From Hydractinia symbiolongicarpus (Eukaryota > Cnidaria > Hydrozoa > Anthoathecata > Hydractiniidae), in assembly GCF_029227915.1 (NCBI RefSeq), contig NC_079886.1:5642001-5706000 (forward strand): a DNA stretch of 64,000 nt, read 5' to 3'. This document shows positions 35,151 to 46,646 of the stretch, in pieces. Made by a program: the position numbers and the translations under genes. The notes below the pieces were generated by a model. The model was not told the DNA's origin, did no database searches, and was given only the letters and a program-made list of their open reading frames with translations. Position 1 is the stretch's first letter; each line of letters starts with the position of its first letter.

Positions 35151-35800
35151 TAACCCTATTCGGGATTCCCTGTACAGAACATATTATGAACGGGGGGGGG
35201 GGCGGATTCCGGCCCCCCATCAATAGCTTTTCACAGGGTTGTTCAAATTGAATCAAAATTGGCACACTTATAGTACGTCATAAAAGAAACAAAATAGCCC
35301 CAATGAATTTTTGCTTGCGTCAGCACATTTCTTGTGACGTCATCAGAAGCTTAAAATTTGTTAAAAATGCCACTATCTGCTTAAACTTTAATTACTTTTG
35401 TTCTCGAGCGAAATTTCACATTCTGTTTGAAGTTTCTGAAAGGTAAATGAAATTTATTTACCATATCTTACATGGTTTTTACATGGATTGCATAAAAAAT
35501 TGCCAAAAAATGCCTGAAATTCTTGGTTTTTCCGATTTTCGGGTAAAACCCGACAAAATCGGGAAATCAGATTAGCCACGTGTCCAACTTATGCAAAACG
35601 ATTCTTCTTGATAAAATAATGAAGTGTTTCCAGTTTCAAGTTCTAAGGATAATTCTAACAGGAGTTATTATATTTTCCCCATTATAAGGATTTCATAGAG
35701 AGTTTTAGGGGTAGTTTCAAGTATGGCCAATATCAAGTCTCTGAAAGCTATGGGACCTAAAAAATTAGTATGCAGGTGTCTAATAGATAAATACTAGCTT
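35151..35800 (+). repeat. Dispersed TTAACCCTATTC repeat, fuller copy
   Basis: Opens TTAACCCTATTC, then ACATATTATGA and a G-run of ten or more, then GGATTCCGGCCCCCC. It ends near TATGCAGGTGTCTAAT. Landmarks are shared with the MFS units (12660, 16690, 20580). A short inverted segment, TTTTCGGGTAAAACCCGA, lies at 35540. Confidence 0.5.
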
Positions 35801-36962
35801 GCCTAACTGACCTTTCAGGTAGAAAGTCAGTAAGTAACAGCTAAGCAGCCTGTAATGCACACAGAAACTAAACCAAAATTGAACCTTGACCCAAATTTTG
35901 TGCTGCTTATAAAAAAGGCATGTAACAAGTCTCTTTACATAAATATTTGGCGCTACAATGCCTTATATATAAATTATATAAACACATTCATTTCACTTAC
36001 TTAACATATTTCGATACGTTATCAAAAGGAAAGGAAACTTCGCTCCCAGTAACTCCTAAAATAGGGCGACGACGACGGATAAAAAGTCCCGAGAATAAGG
36101 TTGATCTTGAAGTTATAATCAGGAAGCTAGATTAAGAAGTAGTGATTTCCAAGTGGTTTGTAAGACTTGTTTAAATAGCAACCTTTAGAATAGAGAAAAA
36201 AAATAATGTAATGTTTATCATAAGATTTTAAACTCGTTTGCGTTGTTATTTGTTCTCAATCACTGGCCGCGCCATTATTAACTAATATTGTTACGACGTT
36301 TAAAGCTAATCTGGATAAATGTCTTTAGGTCGAGCTTAACAACCTCCTTTAACAAACTCGATTCCACCGTGGCTCTCAATCCGAAAATAGTAAAATTGGA
36401 ACGTGGCTGGGGGTGGCCTTCACTAGTTTTAAACCAGCCAATAAACTTTTGCGAAGCAAATTTGTGGTTGTTCGTTACTTTCCTCCAAGTTTGTGACAAA
36501 CAGAAGTAGCCAAATATCAGAAGTAGCCAAGTATCATATGGAGCATAGAAAAATTCTTCTTCATGCTCATTTTCTCATCAAGCTGATAATAAAAAAAATA
36601 AGAGTTATCGTATTATCGTATTATATGTAGATCTACCTTTCCCTTTTAATTATATTTCGCCATTTTATATTTACGTTCAGTAATTTTAGACTGCCCTTCT
36701 TCCTATTGCACTTCCTATGTTGCAATGCCCAATGTAATACAGTAAGACAGCCAAATGATGGAATAATATTTATCTTTTTTATAACGGCATAAAGTGTGTA
36801 CAAATGTTAAGAAATTAAATTCATAAACAAAACAGTGCTTATGTAATGATGTTCCCCCTTTATGTTTGTTTCCGGTCCAGGAGAAATTGATCAATAAACT
36901 TCGCGAGCCCCTACGGCGGAGTTACAAAAAAATGGAATGTTAATGGCAGATTTATTAATTTA
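35801..36962. other. Intergenic, no gene recognised
   Basis: Short frames on both strands around 35947 and 36278-36509 have no family match, and overlap each other on opposite strands. Confidence 0.4.
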
Positions 36963-39900
36963 CTAGTCGATAAGGCCCGTGGAGAAATCCACTTAGGCAG
37001 GAGGGACAATGTAAAAATTGGTTATTATAGACCTTTTGCTGATGTCAGCAGTGCATATGAAAAAACAAATTGACGAAATTCAGTTTATCCGTTGTCTCTA
37101 TTGTGTAGAGCTCGACACGCTCTTGAAGAGAATGTATGTGATCATGTGATTTTGATGAACGGTTAATGATATATAAGAAAACACACAAAATTATTTTTTA
37201 GAAATTTGTATACCTGCTGCCTTCAACGTATAGGTCTTTAAACGCTGATCAAGAAAATGTATAGGATCATGTACTTTTGACAAACGATTACGGAAATATG
37301 GGGGTTTAAATGACTTTTGATGACGTCATCAACCCGTCCATTCCGAAACGGATTCAGGGACCCAGGTTTGGGAAAATTATCCAAACTGGTCCCAGGTGGT
37401 CCGTAGTTACCCACGCGGTGAAAAATCATTGACATCACCACCTCGTTTCCAAGTTATTTGGCCTTAAATAGTTAAGTGCACTGTAATGTCTTCATTAATT
37501 TAATATAGGATATTGACGTTAGTAGTAGTGTTATTGACGTCGCACCGTAACGTCATAAAGTTTAACATTTGAGACATTTTTTCGGCGACTTTAGAGAAAA
37601 TTTCGGCGACATCAAAGGAAAATGACAGTATCCACTATGACCGTCACATACACTCCGTATTAATATAAGAGACTAGTCGATAAGGCCCGTGGAGTAATCC
37701 ACTTAGGTAGAGGGACAATGGAAAATAGGTTTTTTTTAGATTTTTTGCTGACGTCAGCAGTGCAGGTACAAAAAAAATTGGCGAAGTTTAGTTTATTCGT
37801 TGCCTGTAATGTGCAGAGGTTAAAACGCTGATCAAAATAATGTATAGGATCATATGTTTTCGACAAACGCCTAAGGAGATATAAGGTTTTAAAAATTTTG
37901 CTGACGTCAGCAGTGAACCGTCAAAACCCAAAATTTTTTTTAAGAAATTCGTATACCTGTTGCCTTCATCGTATAGGTCTTGAAGCACTGATTAAGAAAA
38001 TGTCTAGGATCATGTACTTTTGGTAAACGGTTGCAGAGATATTAGGGTTTGAAGATTTTTGATGACGTAATTAACCCGTCCATTCCGAAACGGATTCGGA
38101 AACCCAGGTTTGGGAAAATTACCCAAATTGGTCCTAGGTGGTCCCTAGTTACCCACGCGGTGAAAAATCATTGACGTCACCACCTCGTTTCCAAGTTATT
38201 TGCCCTCAAAGTTTTAGATGCACTGTAATGGCTTCATTATTTTAATATAGGATATTGACGTTAAAGTAGTATTATTGACGTCGCACTGTAACGTCAGAAA
38301 ATTTGACGTAATAGACATGTATTTTTCGGCAACATCAAAGAAAAATGAACACATCCACTTTGCCTGTCACAGACACACGGAACTGGCGTATTATTATATA
38401 GACTAGTCGATAAAGCCCGTGGAAAAATCCACTTAGGCAGGAGGACAATGTAAAAATTGATTATTTTAGACTTTTTGCTGACGTCAGCAGTGCAGATACA
38501 AAAAAGAATTAGCGAAGTTTGGTTTATTGTTTGCTTGTAATGTGTAGAGGCTAAAACCCTCATGAGAAAAATGTATAGGATCATGGGTTTTCGACGAACG
38601 TATAAGGAAATATAAGGGTTTGAACATTTGGCTGATGTCAGCAAAGACCCGCAATCACACATCAAATTTTTTTCCAGAATTTTATATATCTAATGTCTTC
38701 ATTGTATAGATCTTGAAAATCTGATCAAGAAAATGTATAGGATTATGTACTTTTGACAAACAGTTTCAGAAATATTAAGGTTTGAAGATTTTTTGATGAC
38801 GTCATCAACCCGTCCATTCCGAAACGGATTCGGGGACCCAGGTTTGGGAAAATAACCCAAATTGGTCCTAGGTGGTAACTAGTTACCCACGCGGTGAAAA
38901 ATCATTGACGTCACCACCTCGTTTCCTAGTTATTTTGCCTCAAAGCTTTAGCTGCACTGTGATGGCTTCATTTAATATAGGATATTGACGTTAAAGTAGT
39001 GTTATTTTCGTCGCGCCGTAACGTCAGAAAATTTGACATATTAGAGTTGCATGTTTCGGCAACATCAAAGGAAAATGAAGACATCCACTTTGCCTGTCAC
39101 AGACACACAGACACACTTAGCGTATTATTATATAAACTAGTCGATTAGGCCCGTGGAAAAATCCACTTAGGCAGAAAAACAATTGAAAAGTTCTGTCATT
39201 TGAATTTTGATGACATCAGCAAATATTTCAGTATATTGAATATGCCTTTAACTAAAAAAAAAATCTGAAAATGCATAAAAAAAAAGTATATAAGTCATAA
39301 TTTACCAAAAAATTTCTTAAAATCTAACACAAAATATCAAATGTCAAATCGCATGAAATCCTCCCAATAAAACTTCAGACAAAATATGAAAAACAACGGC
39401 GTGCAAGGTGTAAAATCTAGTTAGTAGAAAGTTACAACATTGACAGTCACAACCCAGACAGTTACGACAACAATAATAATAATGTCAGAAATAACACATA
39501 TCTCAAATATGTATACATCTTATTATGTGATTATGTTGAAAACCTTCAATATTTTAATCTGAAGTGTCGAAAAGAAAGGCTTGCAACAGTAAGCACAGAT
39601 CTATGAAATAAGTTCTTTACGCATTTTAAACATTGTCTTTTCCCTAAATGCTTATACAACAATACAACCTGAACAATATCAAAAAGCCAAACCTAAACAA
39701 ACACAAAACACCTAAAAACAAAGAGTTAAACTTTAAAAAATCATTTATTCGGTTGCATACCATCCTCTCCCGCAAAAATATGCACAAAATGTAAAAATTA
39801 ACCGGTTAACAAAACAATTTTTTGTCTAATGATCCGTACTGACTTTACCAAACATTTTAACCTGAAATGTCGAAAAAGCAATGAGCAAGGAGTAAATTTC

Positions 39901-41600
39901 AAATCAACAAAAATCATTATTTTGAAAACATTGTATATATATATGGTCCTTCCTCACAAAAGTTTACAATAAATGTAGAACACAAAGGTTTATGAGGAGC
40001 AAATCAAAATATGAACAAAAATCAGTTCAATTGGCATGTTCTATATTGTCTTCAGCCATAAAATCTTCCACAAAATTGATATGAAACCCATCAAATTCAA
40101 CTCAGAAAAAGCAGTCATTTAAGTGCATACAAAAATACAACTTGTAGAATATCAAATTATTATTTTTAGTATATATAATTGCATATGGTCCTCCCTCACA
40201 ACAGTTAAATTTTTGCACTAAATTTGCAACACAAAATACAAATTCTAAATAATTCCAATGGTTTTCCTCAAAAGTTTAATCAAAATATAAAAGATGAGAG
40301 GTGAACGACAAAATCAAAGTTTGCAGAATTTAATTATTTTGGTATATATATGTCTATTGATATATGCCCTTTATAACAATATTTCAATCCAAAATGTGAA
40401 AAAGAAAAACAGTTTGCAACAAAATCAGTTATTCTGATGATATTGCATACACTTTTTCTCCACAAAAGTGTAAAAAAAGAATGGTTGTAGGAAATACTTC
40501 TGATTCAACAAAAATCAGTATTTGCATCTTGTACTCATTAAATATTACCCAAAATTTCAAAAAACTGTGATTTGGAACGCATTAAATTTATAAATAGAGA
40601 GGGATCAGTCATTTCGGTATGTTGTACAGAGTCCTGCCCGGTAAGAATTTATACAAAATATAAAAAAAAACACAAGTTTTTTCGGTGTTGTACTCCCTCA
40701 AAAAAGTTGAAACTTTTCTTAATTGAGACAAAATGCCATAAACAAAAACATTTTAGTCAGAACATCTAGAACAACAAAAATCACTACACTTAAGGTACCA
40801 GAATTACTACATGTTAAATAAAAATCGTTTCGTCATATTGCATGTAACCGATGTATATAAGTTTAGTAACACAAAATGTGAAAAATACATTATTTGCATA
40901 CACAAATTGTGAAAAATACATTATTTGCTTAAAAACAGTCCTTAAACTCTTCTTAAATATTATGTAATACTTTTTTAAAAGTTGTTGTGACTTGTTAATT
41001 TAAGCTTAAAATGTCAATTAAAATAAGTTACAGTCACATTCTTAGCAAAGACCACTAAGATTAGCTTACATGTAAAAAGCAACATAAAACTGAAGCTAGC
41101 ATAAGGTAGCTACAGCAGCTAATAGCTGGTCACTCAAATATAAACTGGAGACTTAGCTAGGTATAAAGAACATGGCTACATATTTATAAATTCCTAGCTA
41201 CCTAGCTAGCTAGTTGTTGTTGTTGTGGTTGATGCTAGCTAACAAACATGTCTCGCATCAATAATATCATCAAAACTTTAAAAAACATAAACAAACCTTT
41301 CTATACTTCATTTATATACCATGCCCCTTTTTAAATGCTTTTGTAAAGATTTATTTTGAAGGCAAGAGAAGACAAATGCTTAAAAAGGACAGCCATCTTT
41401 TTTGCAAACACAATTTCCGTTACTTTGTGCTAGAACTTCATTTAACAAACCACACAAAACTCGCGGCTTTTCACGACAAAGAAGACATATTTTTTTCGGC
41501 AACATCAAAGATTTTTTTTTCGGCAACATCAAAGGAAAACGACGATATCTACTTTGCCTGTCACAAACAGACGGACACACTTAGCTTATTATTATAGAGA
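36963..41600 (+). mobile_element. Array B: three short units then one long CTAGTC-type element
   Basis: Unit starts at 36963, 37673, 38403 and 39137 give lengths of 710, 730, 734 and 2464. Short units are closely similar to each other and to array A. Each carries GCTGACGTCAGCAGTG, a GATCA...ATGTATAGGATCAT block repeated twice, TGATGACGTCATCAACCCG, CCATTCCGAAACGGATT, CCCAGGTTTGG, GTTACCCACGCGGTG, ATTGACGTCACCACC and the ATCCACTTTGCCTGTCACAGA tail. The 2464-base unit has the same ends, a different interior with ACAAAATGTGAAAA motifs, and an AGCTAGCTAG-rich patch near 41090-41230. It ends TCACAAACAGACGGACACAC...TATTATTATAGAGA. There is no coding capacity. Confidence 0.9.
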
Positions 41601-41778
41601 CTAGTGGTTGCCCGTGGAAAAATCCACGGGTTCGCCCGTCCTTTAAATTTACCCGTCGCAACAAAGTGGATAAAAATATATCGCATTTGATATTCGTGTT
41701 TCCGTAACATCATTTTCTAACTCAGCGGGGGGTCTGCGCAGAGACAGACAGACGGAATACGGCTATTATTAAAGAGAT
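41601..41778 (+). mobile_element. 178-base miniature CTAGT element with perfect terminal hairpin
   Basis: Starts CTAGTGGTTG at the end of array B. CCCGTGGA and TCCACGGG form a perfect 8-base-pair stem around four A residues. It ends GACAGACAGACGGAATACGG then CTATTATTAAAGAGA. It is the shortest member with both ends. Confidence 0.75.
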
Positions 41779-41809
41779 TGAAACTCAGTAAGTATCATAG
41801 CCATATAAC

Positions 41810-41890
41810 AAAGCAATCAGGGGGCGGAACCCGCCCCTCCCCTTGGACCTAATGGGGTTAATCTGGACGGGATCATAATATGAATAGACA
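41810..41890 (-). repeat. Reverse scrap of the TTAACCCTATTC repeat
   Basis: On - it reads TCATATTATGATCCCGTCC, then TTAACCCCATTAGG, then a G/C-rich stretch with GGCGGGTTCCGCCCCC. The order differs slightly from the 35.2 kb copy, so this is a loose match. Confidence 0.35.
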
Positions 41891-41957
41891 TTTACAGTAA
41901 AATAGATAAAAAGAGAAAGCAACCGAGTATAACTATGGATGTTGATCTGATGAATAA

Positions 41958-42240
41958 ATGAAAGTCGACGAATTGAAGAAGTATTTAAGAGAGGCCTTAA
42001 GGTATCTGAAAAGAAAGCAGAATCAGTTGCTAGAGTGTTTTCTGCTGCTGAAAATGGTGTGAAATCCTGTACAGCAGAGAAAGTTGAAGAACTTAAGATG
42101 AATAATTATCTGAACTCATCATTGATGAGATAGCTGTACCTGATGCCTATAAAGTTAAAAAAAGTTGGTTAAATGGGGAGGATAGTATCCAGGTCCAAAT
42201 CTGGCGAGTGCATCCATTATTTTTTATATGTATTTTGTCT
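41958..42240 (+). pseudogene. SAP-domain protein N-terminus, frameshifted remnant
   Basis: An ATG at 41958 opens MKVDELKKYLRE; the similarity then moves to another frame and continues GLKVSEKKAESVARVFSAA. A third frame gives ELIIDEIAVPDAYKVKKSW followed by LNGED. The first two pieces form the helix-turn-helix pattern of a SAP domain (DELKxxLxxxGLxxSGxKxxLxxR). Cnidarian genomes carry many SAP-started proteins of probable mobile-element origin; that link is from general knowledge. At least two frame changes and stops make it non-functional. No C-terminal part was found. Confidence 0.55.
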
Positions 42241-42449
42241 AGTAATTTTAATGATTTCGTCACATATAAAAATAAAATAAATTTTTTTTTGCGTTCTATA
42301 ACATTCTGCACAAAGAATACTTCGAAAATTTCTGACAAGGTGTAAATACGCAGTGTTTCTCTCTTCTCAATTACTTGTTTTCTGATTTTAATTTAATATT
42401 ATCAGATTTAAGTGCTTTATTCTTCAATGAAAGTTTATTATTCTCTGTG

Positions 42450-42715
42450 GTCAGTTAAGACAGCATGGTGCTTACCACTACAGATAAATCTTTCTTACAT
42501 CTACACAATACCTGCCTTTATGATTATTCGAAAAGTAGTAGCTATGCTCAACATAGGGTGGTGGAGAAGAAAGAATATTGCTAGCATTATCTCAATCTTC
42601 TAAGATTGTTTCCGGTATTGGTGCTAGGGGAGGGCACTGAAATGGCGTGGAAGGTGCTATTCTAATATTTCGTTTCTTTGTCGGCACTGGGCTTTCAAAC
42701 AACTGTATTCTTAAT
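42450..42715 (-). pseudogene. Possible decayed coding segment, Pro/Ser-rich
   Basis: On -, a segment reads LFESPVPTKKRNIRIAPSTP, then FQCPPLAPIPETILED, then a stop. The same frame resumes as DNASNILSSPPPYVEHSYYF and runs on to a stop at about 42490. The composition looks like real protein rather than random AT-rich translation, but no family is recognised. Confidence 0.3.
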
Positions 42716-44104
42716 GTAACATCATTTAGAGCAGATGTGTATCCAATTTTACAGTAGGATCATCACTACAAACCTTTTTTTTTGTTATTGGTTTCCACTG
42801 TAGACTCTCTTGAAGTATTCTTGCATTCGTAGACGGCACAATTATTAGGACTCATATAGTACAGTGTTTTTTTAAAAAACAGTGTGTATAATATAAAAAT
42901 AACAGTTAAATTTATTATGTTATGACTTGACAGTTTCGCTTTCTGTTTATAAATAAACTGATTACTTATCGCCGCCTATTGTAAACTAGAACCTAGTTCC
43001 CTTCGCGCAATATCCATTACGGCGCATGTCCTGGCTGGATCGGTGTATAGATGCACAAAATTACATTCTAATTTCATCCAAATTCCTAAAATCATGTATT
43101 TTTCTTTTTCTTTTTTGCGTGCACAATTTGTGAAGGCAAAATGGATGTGTTCGTTTCCCTTTGAAGTCCCCAAAAAATTCTATTTTGTAGCATTTATTGA
43201 CGTTACGTCAATGTACTTAGACTGACTTTAATAGCATTTTTAAAATTAGCGAAACCATTACATTACACTTATAACTTAAGACTTGATAATTTGCAAACTC
43301 ATGAAAGTAATCGACGTCATCTCTGTAGTTAGAAAAAATGAATTGAAAAATCCAAGGTTTAATGTTGTTGTTTTTTATAGCTGAAATTTGAAACCCACTT
43401 TATCACCACTTAAACCATTTCTCAACCACTGCCGAAAATATGATTAAATAATTCCCACAAAAGCTGTAAGAAAAGCATATCAAAATATTGTGTAATTTTT
43501 CCCAGCTGTATGGACTGTTGTTTTGGGTTTGCTAAAAAAACGGATAAAGTGTAAACATACCCTACATGTTACCTAGACAACAAGTTAATCTTTTTGAAGA
43601 GTTTCTCTTTCTCTCTGTCGACATAAAATTAAACAACAAACAAAGTATTTTTAAACGTGCATGACTTAATTATTTGTTTTGGTTTTGATGAAAGTTAAGC
43701 AACGGAATTTTTTTTGCAGGAGTTTATATGTTAGTGGGTTTTATACAATTAGAAGTTGTTTTGATTTTGATTTCGTCGTTGTTTTCCTGTTTGTTTATTG
43801 TTTATTTGCTTGGTTGTTCTATGGTGGTGTTATAATGAAGAGTTGTTAAGCTTTCCCCTAGTTTTGTTTTTGGTAACTTATTTTCTTTTTGTTTCCTTAA
43901 CGGAAATATGGCTTCTGATATAAATCTTGGCACAATGGTAGTATCTGGCAAATAAAATAAATACGTAGAATTACTTTTTGAGGGGGCGCCTATATTTTTT
44001 TTATAACATTTGTTAATAATTTTAAAATCAGGGACAAAATCATTACACATCTAAACCGCGTTTGAAAGTGAGCCATAAACAGTGAGCCATAAACAGTGAT
44101 TACT
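42716..44104. other. Intergenic, no gene recognised
   Basis: Contains a reverse scrap of the array-element tail near 43135-43215 (AAATGGATGTGTTCG.TTCCCTTTGA). Nothing else was supported. Confidence 0.4.
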
Positions 44105-44397
44105 GAAATTACTGATGCCATCTCCTGCGTGAGTAACTAGGGAAAACTGGGGACCAACTTGGGGAAGTTCCCAAAAGCTGGATCCTACCACTCGTTTCCG
44201 AACGGATGTGGAAATGAAGTCATCAAAATACCTATACATTCTCTTGGTCAGCCCTACACAGAGGCAACGCCTAAACAAATTTCTGAAAAAAAAACTTTGT
44301 ACCGACGGGTCATTGTTACGTCATCAAAATTCAAATGATGGACTTTCTTTATTGTACTTCTGCCTAAGTGCATTTTTTCACGGGCCTTATCATCTAG
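44105..44397 (-). mobile_element. Reverse, partial CTAGT-type element just upstream of the cGLR-like gene
   Basis: On - it starts at CTAGATGATAAGGCCCGTG (44394-44397 is CTAG), then CACTTAGGCAGAAG. It contains a TGATGACGTAACAATGACCCGT block and GATGACTTCATTTCC, and ends at GTTACTCACGCAGG near 44130. It is about 290 bases, internally shortened. It lies about 140 bases before the first ATG of the gene at 44540. Confidence 0.75.
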
Positions 44398-44539
44398 TAA
44401 CCCATTATTAGTATCCTGATCCACTTTGGCTTTAACTGTTAGCAGACTTCGCATTGTTAGGGCCAGGTAACAGGTCTTCAGAAAGTACCAATTAAAAGCA
44501 AAATATGTCAAAGTAATAAATTGGGCTTAATTTATTTAG

Positions 44540-46646
44540 ATGTGCACGCGCCTAAAAACAGAAGACTCTCTGGTCAGAATAGAATATACAGCTAATTTGA
44601 TGCTACGAACTCAGCTATTCAAAGCTCAGTTTGAAGTGGACAGGAAGCGTGATTGCTTCACATATTTAGATGACGATCTTCCTATAAGTCATACCTTGTT
44701 TCCTATCATAACTAAAGCTGTAAAAACCGGAAGCAGAGCAGAACGCGTTTACCTGTCCCATTCAGATGTGGATTACATTTACGAAATTGGGCCACTGAAA
44801 GTATATAGCGTTATTGATTCCTTGCGAAGAAAGAAGTTTACTTATAAAAGAACAGATCATGCAGGTTTTTATCAGATTATAGACAAACATGGATGTGTGT
44901 TGTATCCAAAGGTAATGCAGGTAAAACTAGCTCCAATGCTTGGATCAACCGCGCCAGAATTCGATAGTACATTTAAACAGATTGCAATGGAGGAAAAGAC
45001 GAAAGCAGCATTGCCACAAGGTCAAAAGAAGGAAGATACCGTTATTGCAATGGTTATTGGCGGATGGCCACATGAAATTTGGAAACAGTTTGCTGGTAGA
45101 AACCATCTTTGGTGTGAAGACATCTTCGCAGAAATAAAAAGTAGGTATAAATCAGTACTTGTTTTTCACCTTAATTACTTCATTTTAACTATTATTGAAA
45201 TCAAAGTGGATCCAACTATCCATCGTGGAAGTGTCGTAAGACTATGTTAGGCAATGTTCACAATCTTTTTTTACAGCAATACTCAATACACCCCCTTTCT
45301 TTTTGTTAGAATGTAAACTTTACTTGGTCCCCAAAGCTCATCCCAAAAGTAAACATCCCAGCGTGGAATGGAGAATTTCGTTTTCCGCACCAGAACAAGT
45401 TCTTATGCTTCATTTAAATGACGTACATCGCAAGGTTTACTTGCTCTGCAAATCGCTATGCAATAAGTATTTTGCTGAAGAAATTCAAAGTTATGCTTTG
45501 AAAACAACCTTACTATGGCGACTAGATGAAGAAAGTGAGGAGGGGTTAAACGCAAGCGAATATAAGTTATACTATCTCATGAAAGGCGTGTTTAAAAAGC
45601 TCTTAGAATTTTACGAGAGAAAGTTTTTACCAAATTATTTCTTACCTGACTCGAATATATTATGTGACGTGGAAGATAAAGTCATGGAGACAACGGCTTT
45701 AAAGATTAATGAATTCATCAACAACTTAAACAAAATTATTATAAAATATTTCAAACCTTTTGAACTTTTAAATGAAGATTTGCTAAACCTTATTGGCATG
45801 CCAATAAGGGCTAATTTGCAAAGCTCCTGGTGGTTATACTCTCATAATATTACAGAGAATATCGCTAATAAAGATTTTGAAATATCAATGTTTAATAATG
45901 AGCAGCTAAATGATGATTATTGTCATTGTTTGGTTACTTATGAGCTGTATAATATCCTGTTGTTTTTCTGTCGTTGTGTCAGGGAAGGTGGCAAATTCAT
46001 GCAGACTCCAGTCGCAGAAAAGCAAAAGGTTATCAAACATATCTTGGCACTGTTGAGTGAATTCTTAAAGGATACCTCAGTTGGCAACGTGTTGTTTTTT
46101 GACGATGATCTGATTATAAATTTTGTCAATTTTTTTCACGCTTTAGACAAATTAAAGGAAGCGGTAAAAATTATACCTATTACAAGCGATGTAAACAAGA
46201 ACATGTGTTGGTCAGCAAATTTTTTGGATGGTTTTTCACCTGAACCTTGTGAAGTATCCCTATTAGAGACGAGCCAGGAAAACGAGAGTTACAATGATTT
46301 TGTCATTAGACAACGGAGGAAAATAATTAACTACTTACTTTGTGCATATGAAGTAAATAGGTTCCATTCGGATTTTTTGCCAGTTGTGGTTTATTTTAAA
46401 GAGACATGTGGTAACGCAATCACTAGTTACAATAATCACTTCGTGTGGATACGACACTTTCTTAAAGATTGCAGGGAGAATTTTTCGGCATTTAACATTG
46501 ATTTTCCTTTTACTCCATTAACCGTGATACTTTTATATACGCAAATAAGTGAAGAATCTAAAAAGAATTTGTTATTTAGCAGTAATGAAATGTTTTTATT
46601 ACCAGCTGCTGATGGATCACTTAAACTGTTTCTAAAAAATTGCTAA
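44540..46646 (+). CDS. Mab-21/cGAS-like nucleotidyltransferase (cGLR candidate), two coding exons
   Basis: Exon 1 is 44540-45140 and exon 2 is 45310-46646, with a 169-base intron (A/GTAGGT donor, TTTTTGTTAG acceptor) restoring one 645-codon frame. Residues 64-65 (TGSRAE) are the NTase GS motif. HSDVDYIYEI supplies Asp76 and Asp78, and Asp166 before VIAMVIGGWP is the likely third metal-binding acid. GGWPHEIW, EWRISFS (220-226), LLCKSL (245-250) and SYALKTTLLW (261-270) are Mab-21 signatures. GS-to-acid and GS-to-EWR spacings match cGAS. The family senses ligands, often double-stranded RNA or DNA, and makes cyclic dinucleotides for STING; some Mab-21 members are inactive. About 250 residues after the usual end of the fold are unrecognised. 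A TTTATTTAG immediately before the ATG could be a splice acceptor, so an upstream exon is possible. Ligand and product are unknown. Confidence 0.85.
45141..45309 (+). other. Intron of the Mab-21/cGLR-like gene
   Basis: Phase-1 intron starting GTAGGTATAA and ending CTTTTTGTTAG. An internal in-frame stop appears at about 45248 if it is retained. Removing it joins EIK to CKLYLVPK, the expected Mab-21 continuation. Confidence 0.8.

Noticed and set aside
37660-39100. Several 60-120 codon frames on - within array B
   Set aside because: They are translations of the non-coding array element, recurring with the unit period and breaking at different places in each copy.
36963-41600. CRISPR array or prokaryotic repeat system
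   Set aside because: Units are ~0.73 kb of near-identical sequence without unique spacers, in a eukaryotic intron-bearing context.
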